Assembly (NCBI RefSeq): GCF_000720255.1 | Contig: NZ_JOJE01000013.1 | Location: forward strand, 62,001 to 126,000 | Source: Streptomyces griseus subsp. griseus | GTDB lineage: Bacteria > Actinomycetota > Actinomycetes > Streptomycetales > Streptomycetaceae | DNA: 64,000 nucleotides | Direction of reading: 5' to 3' | In this document: piece after piece, positions 16,992 to 25,417 of the stretch | Layout of the letters: each line of letters begins with the position of its first letter | How positions within the stretch are numbered: position 1 is the stretch's first letter | Made by a program: the position numbers and the translations under genes | Notes under the pieces: generated by a model | What the model was told of the DNA's origin: nothing | Database searches by the model: none | The model's input: the letters and a program-made list of their open reading frames with translations, nothing else

Positions 16992-19127
16992 GTGACCATT
17001 GTGTGCCGTTGGGGTCTGTTCGGAGCGCCGTGGAGGGGGTGCAGCGGATTGCCGGGAGACACGGGGAATACGAGGGGCGGCGGGGTTCCGGGGCTACTGG
17101 TGACCGGCCGCTACCGACTGGTCGAAAGTATCGGCCAGGGGGGAATGGGACGGGTGTGGCGGGCGGTCGACGAAATGCTCGACCGGCTGGTCGCCGTCAA
17201 GGAAATGCGGATCGACGGCCTGGACGCGGAGGACACCCGCACCCGCCGCGAACGCGCCCTGCGCGAGGCACGCGCGACGGCGCGCATCGACCACCCCAAC
17301 GTCGTACGGGTCTACGACGTCGTGGACGAGGGCGAACGCCTGTGGATCGTCATGGAGCTCATCCACGGACGTTCCCTGGAACGCATCATGGCGGAGGACG
17401 GCCCCCTGGGGCCGCTGGAAGCGGCGCGGACCGGACTGGAACTGATCGCGGCACTGCGCGAGGTGCACGCCGGGGGAGTGCTGCACCGGGACATCAAACC
17501 GGGCAACGTCCTCGTCGAGGGCACCGGACGCCGACGGGTCGTCCTGACGGACTTCGGCATCGCCGCGATCGAGGACACGACCGCGCTCACCATGGTCGGC
17601 ATGCTCGTCGGCTCCCCCGACTACATGGCCCCCGAACGGGTCTCCGGCCGCCCTCAGGGCCCTCCTTCCGACCTATGGTCCCTCGGTGCGACCCTCTGCG
17701 CGTCCCTGGCCGGCCACTCCCCCTTCTCCCGGGACACGACCCTGGCCACGCTGCACGCGGTCCTCTACGAGGAACCAGAACTCCCGCCCACAGCAGGGCC
17801 GTTGACGGCTCCCCTCGCGCACCTCCTGCACAAGGACCCTACGGCCCGCCCGACCCTGGACACCTTGGAGTCGGCCCTGCGTGAGGTGGCGTACCCGGCG
17901 CCCACACCGACGTTGGCCGGGGAGGCGGTGAGCGGGGACCTGGGTGCGGCCGCTGCGGAACCTCCCGGCTCTGTCGATGAGCCCGAGCGCCCGGAAGACG
18001 CGGTGCCCGCCGCCGATGGTGAGCCGGTGGGGGAGGACGCGGGTCCTTCGGAGGTCGACTCGGACTCCCCGGCCGCCGGCTCTCCCTCAGCGGCGCCCGA
18101 TGACAACGCGGAGCCCCCGGAGGGAGGCGACTCTCCGGCGGCCGTCCCGGACCCCCGCTCGGCGGTCCAGCCGGACATGCCGACCGTCACCGCCACCCCC
18201 TCCACCCCGACGGTCACCGCCACCCCCTCCACCCCGACCGTCACCGCCACCCCCTCCACTCCCACCGCCCGCGCCATACCGGCCCCTCCCCGTCGCGCGC
18301 CCGGTGTCTCCCTCTCCCGGGAGGAAGCGGTGACCGAGGAGCGGCCGGAGCCGCGTTCCACGCTGGAGTTTCGCCGCGCTTCCACACCGCGGCCGGCCCC
18401 TCGCCCCGAGGCGGCCGCGGCGCACGGCACGGCAGGAGCATCCGGAGGCGAACTTCCCGGCCCCGCCCTGCCCGCGAGGCCCGCCACGCCCTCCTCCTCC
18501 CGCACCCGAGGTCGCCGCCGTACCGCCCTCCTCGCCGCCGCGGGCGTCCTCACGGCCGGTGCCGTCGTCACCGGTGTCGTGCTCGCGTCGCCGTCGGGAT
18601 CGCCGGACGGGACCAGGGCGGGCCCCACCCGGACCACGACACCCGCCACCGTGGCCGGCCGCACCCCCTCCGCCACCGTCGAGGGCACCTCCAAGCCCCC
18701 GAGCCTGCCGCCAGGCGCGCACGAGGAGGCCGGTGGGTTCGCGTGGGTCACGCCGAAGGGGTGGCGGCGGGACATGAAGACGGGCGCCGAGGTGCACTAC
18801 ACGTCACCCGACGGCAGGCAGGAACTCGTCGGCAAGTCCTCCCTCGCCCGCGGCGACCTGATGGAGACCTGGGAGAGCTCGGAGGAGAGTGCCCACCAGG
18901 GCCGGGCGTACCGCAAGATCCGCCTGGCGGAGACCACGTTCAGGGACCACCCGGCCGTCGTCTGGGAGTACACCTTCACCCTCCAGGGCACCCCCTGGCA
19001 CGCCCGCCTCCTCGGCTTCAACGCGCACGGGAAGTCGTACCAGGTCAACATCTGGTACCGGCCCGACGCCGAACCCGAGGCCCTCGAGACCTACGACGAG
19101 GTCAAGGACAGCTTCACCCTCCTCTGA
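16992..19127 (+). CDS. Membrane Ser/Thr protein kinase (PknB-like)
   Basis: About 711 residues. The kinase domain (~35-305) has glycine loop GQGGMGRV, VAVKEM lysine, catalytic HRDIKPGN, DFG, and SPDYMAPE. A long Pro/Ala/Glu-rich linker (~310-500) holds a TVTATPSTP tandem repeat. One membrane helix follows (TALLAAAGVLTAGAVVTGVV, ~512-535), then an extracellular domain of about 175 residues (FAWVTPKGWRRDMKTG...), without PASTA repeats. It probably links an outside signal to cytoplasmic phosphorylation. The GTG at 16992 is one of several weak start candidates (16941 TTG, 17001 GTG, 17100 GTG); the kinase core begins after all of them. Confidence 0.9.
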   Translation: MTIVCRWGLFGAPWRGCSGLPGDTGNTRGGGVPGLLVTGRYRLVESIGQGGMGRVWRAVDEMLDRLVAVKEMRIDGLDAEDTRTRRERALREARATARIDHPNVVRVYDVVDEGERLWIVMELIHGRSLERIMAEDGPLGPLEAARTGLELIAALREVHAGGVLHRDIKPGNVLVEGTGRRRVVLTDFGIAAIEDTTALTMVGMLVGSPDYMAPERVSGRPQGPPSDLWSLGATLCASLAGHSPFSRDTTLATLHAVLYEEPELPPTAGPLTAPLAHLLHKDPTARPTLDTLESALREVAYPAPTPTLAGEAVSGDLGAAAAEPPGSVDEPERPEDAVPAADGEPVGEDAGPSEVDSDSPAAGSPSAAPDDNAEPPEGGDSPAAVPDPRSAVQPDMPTVTATPSTPTVTATPSTPTVTATPSTPTARAIPAPPRRAPGVSLSREEAVTEERPEPRSTLEFRRASTPRPAPRPEAAAAHGTAGASGGELPGPALPARPATPSSSRTRGRRRTALLAAAGVLTAGAVVTGVVLASPSGSPDGTRAGPTRTTTPATVAGRTPSATVEGTSKPPSLPPGAHEEAGGFAWVTPKGWRRDMKTGAEVHYTSPDGRQELVGKSSLARGDLMETWESSEESAHQGRAYRKIRLAETTFRDHPAVVWEYTFTLQGTPWHARLLGFNAHGKSYQVNIWYRPDAEPEALETYDEVKDSFTLL
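18183..18263 (+). repeat. 27-bp tandem repeat, three copies, in the kinase linker
   Basis: Three contiguous 27-bp units (18183-18209, 18210-18236, 18237-18263) encode TVTATPSTP three times. In-frame, near-identical at DNA level, so likely length-variable by slippage. Confidence 0.85.
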
Positions 19128-19170
19128 ACACCCACCGACACCCACCGACGCCCACCGACACCGCACGACG

Positions 19171-19205
19171 AAGGGCCCCACGGTGTCGTCCACCGCAGGG
19201 CCCCG
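19171..19205. terminator. Bidirectional terminator between kinase and permease genes
   Basis: GGGCCC (19173-19178) and CGGTG (19181-19185) pair with CACCG (19191-19195) and GGGCCC (19198-19203) around a 5-nt loop. Lies between convergent genes. A short 10-bp tandem repeat (cacccaccga units, 19129-19160) precedes it. Confidence 0.65.
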
Positions 19206-19220
19206 CCGAGTCGCTGGGCG

Positions 19221-20705
19221 TCAGTCGCGTGCCTCGCCCGCGGCCGCCGCCTGCGCCGGGTCGGCCGACACGGCCTCGCCCTTGCCGAGCTTCTCCTTGG
19301 CGAAGGCGATGGCGAGCACGACCCCTGCCACGAGCAGCGACAACAGCACCGTCTCGCGCCCGTCGTGCTCCGTGTCCGTCAGCATGTAGCCGAGGACGAA
19401 GACGATCAGCGCGGCCGTCGCCCAGGTCAGGTACGGGTACAGCCACATCTTCACGACCAGCTTCTCCGGCGCCTCGGCCTGGATGATCCTCCGCATCCGC
19501 AGCTGCGAGAAGCAGATGACCAGCCACACGAACAGGGCCACCGCACCACTGGAGTTCACCAGGAACAGGAAGACCGAGTCCGGGAACTTGTAGTTGAAGA
19601 AGACCGCCACGAAGCCGAACACGACCGACGACACGATCGCCGCCATCGGCACACCCCGGGACGTGGTCTTCGCGAACGCCTTCGGCGCGTCTCCGCGCTG
19701 CCCGAGCGAGAAGGCCATGCGCGAGGCCGTGTACAGACCGGAGTTCAGACAGGACAGCACCGACGTCAGCACGATGAAGTTCATGATCTGGCCGGCGTGC
19801 GCGATCCCCAGGGAGTCCAGCGCGGCCACGTACGAGCCCTTGTCCGCGATCGACTTGTCGTCCCACGGCAGCAGGGTGACCACGACGAAGATCGAGCCGA
19901 GGTAGAAGACACCGATACGCCAGATGATGCTGTTGGTCGACTTGGTCACGGCCCGCTGCGGATCCTCCGACTCACCGGCCGCCAGGGTCGCGATCTCGCT
20001 GCCCATGAAGGAGAAGACGACCAGCAGCACACCGGTGAGGATGGCGCCGGGCCCGTTCGGCAGGAAGCCGCCGTGGCCCGTGAGGTTGGACAGCCCCGCC
20101 TTGTCGCTGTCGACACCGGGCAGCACGCCGAACACGGCGAGAGCGCCGATGACGATGAACGCACCGATCGCCACGACCTTGATCCCGGCGAACCAGAACT
20201 CGAACTCGCCGTAGGACCCCACGGAGACGAGGTTGGTGGCGGTCAGGACCATCATCACGATGAGCGCCCAGCCCCACTGCGGTACGGCGGGGATCCATCC
20301 CTCGAGGATCTTGGCCCCGGCGGTCGCCTCGACCGCGAGCACGACGACCCAGAAGAACCAGTACAGCCAGCCGATGGAGAAACCGGCCCAGCGGCCCAGC
20401 GCGCGATCGGCGTGCGCCGAGAAGGAACCCGACGTGGGGTTCGCGGCGGACATCTCGCCGAGCATCCGCATCACCAGCACCACCAGGGTGCCGACGAGCG
20501 CGTACGACAGCAGGATGCCCGGGCCGGCCGTGGCGATGCCGGAGCTGGAACCGACGAAGAGGCCGGCGCCGATGACACCGCCGATGGCGATCATCGACAG
20601 ATGTCGGTTCTTGAGTCCTGCCTGGAGGCCGGAACCGGGTTCGCCGGATCCTCCGGAGCCTTCAGGGCCGTTTCCGGCCTTCGTCAGGGTCGGCTGCGAA
20701 GTCAT
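19221..20705 (-). CDS. Amino-acid permease (APC family, GabP/AroP-like)
   Basis: 494 residues and 12 predicted helices. Signature GLKNRHLSMIAIGGVIGAGL at 31-50, EMSAANPTSGSFS, GEFEFWFAGIKV, PQRAVTKSTNSIIWRIGVFY and PYLTWATAALIVF are typical of the GABA/aromatic amino-acid permease group. Similar in design to the permease at 6.5-7.9 kb (same GEFEFWFA and VPWD/LPWDDK blocks), so the two are probably paralogues. AAGGA lies about 10 nt before the ATG. Standalone gene, convergent with the kinase. The substrate cannot be told. Confidence 0.9.
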   Translation of the reverse strand: MTSQPTLTKAGNGPEGSGGSGEPGSGLQAGLKNRHLSMIAIGGVIGAGLFVGSSSGIATAGPGILLSYALVGTLVVLVMRMLGEMSAANPTSGSFSAHADRALGRWAGFSIGWLYWFFWVVVLAVEATAGAKILEGWIPAVPQWGWALIVMMVLTATNLVSVGSYGEFEFWFAGIKVVAIGAFIVIGALAVFGVLPGVDSDKAGLSNLTGHGGFLPNGPGAILTGVLLVVFSFMGSEIATLAAGESEDPQRAVTKSTNSIIWRIGVFYLGSIFVVVTLLPWDDKSIADKGSYVAALDSLGIAHAGQIMNFIVLTSVLSCLNSGLYTASRMAFSLGQRGDAPKAFAKTTSRGVPMAAIVSSVVFGFVAVFFNYKFPDSVFLFLVNSSGAVALFVWLVICFSQLRMRRIIQAEAPEKLVVKMWLYPYLTWATAALIVFVLGYMLTDTEHDGRETVLLSLLVAGVVLAIAFAKEKLGKGEAVSADPAQAAAAGEARD

Positions 20706-20900
20706 GGGACGGTTTTCCTTTGCGCCGTGTGAGCTGTCTCCCGTACGAGCGGTGTACGAGTCGGTCCAGTGAAACGGAGGTCACTGAATTCTTGAACCTC
20801 TGATTCCGGATCGTTACTTGAGGTTTTCCTGAGCTTTCATGCCAAGGCTCAAGATTTTCGAGAGATGCAACCCTGGGCTGCTGCCCAGAAACTCTCGTGT

Positions 20901-20906
20901 CACACT
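20901..20906 (+). promoter_or_regulatory. -10 hexamer of a leaderless rpiB promoter
   Basis: CACACT ends exactly 6 nt before the rpiB ATG and no ribosome site is present, as expected for a transcript starting at the ATG. Confidence 0.45.
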
Positions 20907-20912
20907 CGGACC

Positions 20913-21398
20913 ATGCGCGTGTACCTCGGTTCCGACCATGCCGGCCTCGAACTCAAGAACCACCTCGTCGAGTGGCTCAAGGAGGCCGGCCACGAGCCCG
21001 TCGACTGCGGGCCCCACATCTACGACGCCCTGGACGACTACCCGCCCTTCTGCCTCCGCGCCGCGGAGCGGACGGCCGCGGACTCCGACGCCCTCGGCAT
21101 CGTCATCGGCGGTTCCGGCAATGGCGAGCAGATCGCCGCGAACAAGGTGAAGGGTGTGCGGGCGGCCCTCGCCTGGAGCGAGGAGACCGCGTCCCTGGGC
21201 CGGCAGCACAACAACGCCAACGTCGTCGCGGTCGGTGCGCGCATGCACACCCAGGAGGAGGCGACGAAGTTCGTCGAGACCTTCCTCAACACCCCGTTCT
21301 CGGGTGACGAGCGTCACATCCGCCGCATCGACATGCTGGCGGACTACGAGACGACGGGCGACCTCCCGCCCATTCCGGCACACCACCCGCAGCAGTAG
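20913..21398 (+). CDS. rpiB: Ribose-5-phosphate isomerase B-type sugar isomerase
   Basis: 161 residues. RpiB/LacAB fold: MRVYLGSDHAGLELK at the start, GIVIGGSGNGEQIAANKVKG with the phosphate-binding glycine loop near 65-84, and RQHNNANVVAVGAR. Actinobacterial RpiB uses Glu or Ser at the site of the E. coli Cys; here the loop reads GSGNGEQ with Glu. It interconverts ribose 5-phosphate and ribulose 5-phosphate in the pentose-phosphate pathway, in the cytoplasm. ATG at 20913 chosen because the conserved protein starts there. A hairpin terminator follows. Confidence 0.93.
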   Translation: MRVYLGSDHAGLELKNHLVEWLKEAGHEPVDCGPHIYDALDDYPPFCLRAAERTAADSDALGIVIGGSGNGEQIAANKVKGVRAALAWSEETASLGRQHNNANVVAVGARMHTQEEATKFVETFLNTPFSGDERHIRRIDMLADYETTGDLPPIPAHHPQQ

Positions 21399-21413
21399 TC
21401 GTCAAGAACGAGG

Positions 21414-21442
21414 CCCGCCCGTGGCCGAAGGTCACGGGCGGG
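21414..21442 (+). terminator. Intrinsic terminator after rpiB
   Basis: Ten-bp perfect stem (21414-21423 with 21433-21442) and a 9-nt loop, 15 bp after the stop and before the glycosylase start at 21465. Confidence 0.65.
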
Positions 21443-21464
21443 TGGGTGGGAAAGGAAACTCCCC

Positions 21465-22268
21465 GTGCCAGAGGGGCACACGATCCACCGGCTCGCGCAG
21501 GACTACGCGACCCGCTTCACCGGCGTCACCCGTGTCAGCAGCCCGCAGGGCAAGTTCTCCGACTCCGCCGCCCTCCTCGACGGCGCCCGCCTGCACACCA
21601 CCGACGCCCACGGCAAACACCTCTTCCTGGGCTTCGCCGAGTCCTGGATCCACATCCACCTCGGCCTCTTCGGCAAGGTCACCTTCGGCGACGCCCCCGC
21701 ACCACCGCCCACGGACACCGTCCGCCTGCGCCTCGCCGACGACACCGCGTACGTCGACCTGCGCGGTCCCACCACCTGCTCCCTGATCACGGACGCCGAG
21801 AAGCAGGCGATACACGAGCGCCTCGGCCCGGACCCGCTCCGCACGGACGCCGACCCGCGCACCGCGTACCGCAGGATCTCCCGCAGCCGTACGACGATCG
21901 CCGCCCTGCTGATGGACCAGAAGGTCATCGCCGGCGTCGGCAACGTCTACCGCGCCGAGGTCCTCTTCCGGCACCGCATCGACCCCTACCGCGCCGGCAA
22001 GGACATCACCCCGGCCGAGTGGAACGCCGTGTGGGCCGACCTCGTCGCCCTGATGCGCGAGGGCGTGCGGAACAACCGCATCGACACCGTCCGCCCGGAA
22101 CACACCCCGGAGGCGATGGGCCGCCCGCCCCGGGTCGACGACCACGGCGGTGAGGTGTACGTCTACCGCAGGGCCAACCTGCCCTGCCACCTGTGCGGCG
22201 GCGGGATCCGCACCGCCGACCTCGCCGCCCGCAACCTCTTCTGGTGCCCCACCTGTCAGAAGAACTGA
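21465..22268 (+). CDS. Fpg/Nei-family DNA glycosylase/AP lyase
   Basis: 267 residues. The mature N-terminus PEGHTIHR provides the catalytic Pro (as position 2) and Glu3 of the family; MPEGHTIHR is typical of Nei/endonuclease VIII-type proteins rather than MutM (MPELPE). An H2TH domain spans about 130-215 with MDQKVIAGVGNVYRAEVLF, and the C-terminal zinc finger has CHLCG...WCPTC. It excises oxidised bases and cuts the abasic site. GTG at 21465 follows AAAGGAA. Follows the rpiB terminator. Confidence 0.9.
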   Translation: MPEGHTIHRLAQDYATRFTGVTRVSSPQGKFSDSAALLDGARLHTTDAHGKHLFLGFAESWIHIHLGLFGKVTFGDAPAPPPTDTVRLRLADDTAYVDLRGPTTCSLITDAEKQAIHERLGPDPLRTDADPRTAYRRISRSRTTIAALLMDQKVIAGVGNVYRAEVLFRHRIDPYRAGKDITPAEWNAVWADLVALMREGVRNNRIDTVRPEHTPEAMGRPPRVDDHGGEVYVYRRANLPCHLCGGGIRTADLAARNLFWCPTCQKN

Positions 22269-22299
22269 CGCGCCGGCGGCACCGCCGCAGCCGGGCCGC

Positions 22300-23550
22300 T
22301 CAGAACCCGTGCGGCAGCCAGGGCGCCACCGACGATCCGAACCCCACCGAGGCCTCCGCCAGCGCCCCCCGCCGTTCCTCACGCACCCGCCCGGCCGCCG
22401 CCAGCGAACCCAGGCTCACACCGCCGAGGTAGGCAGCCCCCAACTCCCGTACGGTCAGGGTGAGATCGGCCTTCTCGGTCGTACGGGAGCAGGACGCGCC
22501 CTTGGTGTCGCCGCTCAGCCGCCACCGGCCCGCGTTCCACGGGCAGAACGCGTCCTCCACCTCGAACACCACGTCCAGCGGCGCCTGATACGTCCGTGCC
22601 TCCAGCGCGGCGCCCACGTCCACCAGCCGTACGTGCAGCGAGTCCCGCACGCGCACGCCGCACCGCCGGATGTCCGACACCATGTGCAGCCACCCCTCGT
22701 CCGTCGGCCGCCCCCGCGCGACGAGCGTCGACGTCAGGTCGATGTCGAACAGGAACCGGTACAGCGCCGCGTGCGCCGCGGGGTCGAGCGCCTCCGTGGA
22801 GTGCACGACGACCTTGCCTTCGGGACCGCGGGAGTTCCAGTCCGGCTTCACCCGGAACCGTACGAAGCCCACGACCTCGCCGTCCCGCTCCGCGACCACG
22901 CACTGAAGCGGTGACGCCCCGTCCCGGTCGCGCTCCGGGTCGAGCAGGAACAGCCGCTCCCAGCCGGGCAGCCGCTGCACCATCCCGGGACGCTCGGGCA
23001 CCTTCCGGGCGTACAACGCCTCGCACTCGTCGAGCACATCGGCCGGCGCCGCGTACCGCAGGCGTACGTCGTCCGTGCCGGGCGGCACCGACAGCCGTAC
23101 CCGGCTGGTGTCGACCTCGGCGTAGAGATTGTGGGTGGCGATGCCGTACCCGAACCGCCCGTAGATGGCGGGCTCGGACGCCGTCAGTACCGCGAGGGGC
23201 CAGCCCCACGCACTGACGTCGTCCAACTGGCGGCGCATCATCGACGTCAGCAGCCCGCGCCTGCGGTGCGTCGCGGCAACGCTGACCATCGTCACGCCCG
23301 CCGCGGGCACCGACGCTCCGCCCGGCACGGTCAGCCGGAAGCTGAACGCCCCGGCCGTTCCCACGCACATGTCGCCGTCCCACGCCCCGAGTGAACGGTC
23401 GAACTCGGTGAGCGCGCGCCACAGTGCGCGCTCCTCCGACGACTCCGCGACCCCGCCGAAGGCGAGGAGCAGGCTGTCGTACCACTGGTCCCATTCGTCC
23501 CGCCGCAGGACTCGCAGGTCGACGGCGGAATCGCTAGCGTCAGTGCCCAT
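22300..23550 (-). CDS. Eis-like GNAT N-acetyltransferase
   Basis: 416 residues, the tripartite Eis size. The acetyl-CoA loop reads VSVAATHRRRGLLTSMMRRQL (~92-112), followed by the second GNAT-like domain and a C-terminal SCP2-like domain. The active-site Tyr lies in IYGRFGYG (~130) and the protein ends in ...WLPHGF, so a C-terminal Phe carboxylate is available as general base, as in M. tuberculosis Eis. Substrates of such enzymes include aminoglycosides and protein or peptide amines; the natural one is unknown. Convergent with the glycosylase gene. Start ATG has a weak ribosome site. Confidence 0.88.
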   Translation of the reverse strand: MGTDASDSAVDLRVLRRDEWDQWYDSLLLAFGGVAESSEERALWRALTEFDRSLGAWDGDMCVGTAGAFSFRLTVPGGASVPAAGVTMVSVAATHRRRGLLTSMMRRQLDDVSAWGWPLAVLTASEPAIYGRFGYGIATHNLYAEVDTSRVRLSVPPGTDDVRLRYAAPADVLDECEALYARKVPERPGMVQRLPGWERLFLLDPERDRDGASPLQCVVAERDGEVVGFVRFRVKPDWNSRGPEGKVVVHSTEALDPAAHAALYRFLFDIDLTSTLVARGRPTDEGWLHMVSDIRRCGVRVRDSLHVRLVDVGAALEARTYQAPLDVVFEVEDAFCPWNAGRWRLSGDTKGASCSRTTEKADLTLTVRELGAAYLGGVSLGSLAAAGRVREERRGALAEASVGFGSSVAPWLPHGF

Positions 23551-23713
23551 GCACCATGCCTACCAGGACTTTGTCGGGACGAGCGAGGCAATTTCGCCGG
23601 GTCTCACCCGCGTTGGCACTTCGGATAGTTCACTGTGAAGTTGAACCTCGGACGGGGGACAAGTGGGACCTCCCGTGCCAAGCAGCTGGTCCGATGGATA
23701 GGGTCCCGAACTA

Positions 23714-24895
23714 ATGACAGCAGGACGAGAGCGGCGCGCGGAGGCCGAGACGTTCACGGCCCGGTTGAAGCACCAGCTGCACCGGGTCCGCACCGGCGTG
23801 CGCCGAAGCGCCGTCGACTACTTCCGCGGGGACGGCTCGGACTGGATCGCGCTGGCCGGTCTGCTGATCACCATCCCGATCATCGCGGCCACCACGCTCG
23901 CCAACTCGGTGTGGTGCTCACCGGCCGCGCTGGTCCTGCCGATCGTCGCGGGCGGTCTGCTGCTGCGCCCGGCCAGCCTGCTCGGCCTGTACGCGGCGGC
24001 AGCCACCGCGCTGATCGTGGAGTCGGTGCAGCTGGGCCCGTACACGCAGGGTCCGTCACGAGTCACCCCGGGTGTGGTGCTGGTGGTCGCGGCCTGCGGC
24101 TTCTTCGGCCTGCTGATCGCACAGTTCCGCAGCCGGGTCGGCGTGCCCTGGCGGCGCGGCGGCACGATGCTCTTCGACCTGCGCGAACGCATCCGCGTCC
24201 AGAGCAAGCTGCCGAGTCTGCCGCAGGGCTGGCACCGCGAGATGGCGCTGCGGCCGGCCGGCGGTCAGTCGTTCTCCGGTGACTTCGTCGTCGCGGCCCG
24301 TACCAACGGCGGGCGCACCCTGGAGGTCGTCCTCACGGACGTCTCGGGCAAGGGCATGGACGCCGGCTCGCGGGCGCTGCTGCTGTCCGGCGCGTTCGGG
24401 GGCCTGCTCGGCTCGCTCCCGCCGCACGCCTTCCTCCCGGCCGCCAACGGCTATCTCCTGCGCCAGGACTGGGAGGAGGGCTTCGCGACCTCCATCCACC
24501 TGGTCCTGGACCTGGACTCCGGCGACTACGAGCTCTACTCCGCCGGACACCCCCCGGGGCTGCAACTCAGCGCCGGCAGCGGCCGTTGGGAGGAGAAGGC
24601 CGCCGAGGGCCCCCTGCTCGGTGTGTACGACGGCGCCCAGTTCGACCCCGTGAAGGGATCCCTGCGCCCCGGCGATGTGTTGATGCTGTTCACGGACGGT
24701 CTGGTGGAGACGTCCGACCGCGACATCGTCGAAGGCATCGACCGCCTCACCGGCGAGGCCGACCGCTATGTGGCAGGCGGCTTCCACGGCGCCGCCTGGC
24801 ACCTCATCGAGGCGGTCGCGAAGGACGTCAACGACGACCGGGCCCTGCTGCTGATCTGCCGGGAAGGACCCACGGCCCACGCGGCGCTGCGCTGA
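23714..24895 (+). CDS. Membrane SpoIIE-type PP2C phosphatase
   Basis: 393 residues. Basic cytoplasmic N-terminus (1-42), about three to four membrane helices (45-140: ALAGLLITIPIIAATTLA, ALVLPIVAGGLLL, GVVLVVAACGFFGLLI), then a SpoIIE/RsbU phosphatase domain (~175-390). The metal-binding Asp residues are seen in FSGDFVVA, LTDVSGKGMDAG, LFTDGLVETSD and NDDRALLLI. It would remove phosphate from Ser, probably from an anti-anti-sigma factor. No PAS or GAF input domain is present, so sensing would be through the membrane part. No partner kinase is adjacent. Confidence 0.9.
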   Translation: MTAGRERRAEAETFTARLKHQLHRVRTGVRRSAVDYFRGDGSDWIALAGLLITIPIIAATTLANSVWCSPAALVLPIVAGGLLLRPASLLGLYAAAATALIVESVQLGPYTQGPSRVTPGVVLVVAACGFFGLLIAQFRSRVGVPWRRGGTMLFDLRERIRVQSKLPSLPQGWHREMALRPAGGQSFSGDFVVAARTNGGRTLEVVLTDVSGKGMDAGSRALLLSGAFGGLLGSLPPHAFLPAANGYLLRQDWEEGFATSIHLVLDLDSGDYELYSAGHPPGLQLSAGSGRWEEKAAEGPLLGVYDGAQFDPVKGSLRPGDVLMLFTDGLVETSDRDIVEGIDRLTGEADRYVAGGFHGAAWHLIEAVAKDVNDDRALLLICREGPTAHAALR

Positions 24896-24922
24896 GCCGC
24901 ACCACGGTGCTCGCGCGCGGCG

Positions 24923-24928
24923 GATACT
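24923..24928 (+). promoter_or_regulatory. -10 hexamer of a leaderless promoter for the HD protein
   Basis: GATACT ends exactly 6 nt before the GTG at 24935. No ribosome site is present. Confidence 0.5.
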
Positions 24929-24934
24929 GGCCGG

Positions 24935-25417
24935 GTGACCGATCCGCACCGCGCCGCGCTGACCCTGCCCGAAGTCGAGGCGCTCGCCCGCTCCGCCCAC
25001 CACGGCCAGACCGACAAGGCGGGCCGCCCCTATGCCGAGCATCTGCACGCCGTCGCCGAGGGCGTCCGTGTCCGCGGCGGCGACGACGAGCAGATCGCGG
25101 CGGCCTGGCTGCACGACTCCATCGAGGACGACGCGCTGACCGAGCGGTGGTTGGAGGAGGCGGCCCTCAGCCGCCGTACCAAGGACATCGTCCTCGCCCT
25201 GACCAAGGGAACGGGCGAGGCTCCTGAGGCCTACGCGGCCCGCATCCTCGACACTCCTGGCGCCCGGCTCGTGAAGGAGTCGGACCTCGCGCACAACGCG
25301 GACCCGGCCCGCCTGGCGGTCCTGGACGAATCGACCCGCCACCGCCTGACCGAGAAGTACGCCCGCATGCGCGCACTCCTCGGCCTCACGGCGACGGACA
25401 CCGCGCCCGGTCTCTAG
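24935..25417 (+). CDS. Small HD-domain protein (ppGpp hydrolase-like)
   Basis: 160 residues. Resembles the stand-alone HD domain of SpoT/MESH-type hydrolases: AHHGQTDKAGRPYAEHLHAVAEG with the first His, AAWLHDSIEDD with the His-Asp pair, and LVKESDLAHNADPARL with a late Asp. Short alarmone hydrolase-like activity is possible but not certain; a phosphohydrolase is the safer call. Its TAG stop shares a CTAG with the stop of the convergent acyltransferase gene. Probably leaderless (hexamer at 24923). Confidence 0.75.
   Translation: MTDPHRAALTLPEVEALARSAHHGQTDKAGRPYAEHLHAVAEGVRVRGGDDEQIAAAWLHDSIEDDALTERWLEEAALSRRTKDIVLALTKGTGEAPEAYAARILDTPGARLVKESDLAHNADPARLAVLDESTRHRLTEKYARMRALLGLTATDTAPGL

Noticed and set aside
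19129..19160. Short CRISPR-like array of 10-bp repeats after the kinase gene
   Set aside because: Three imperfect 10-bp tandem units without spacers; simple slippage.
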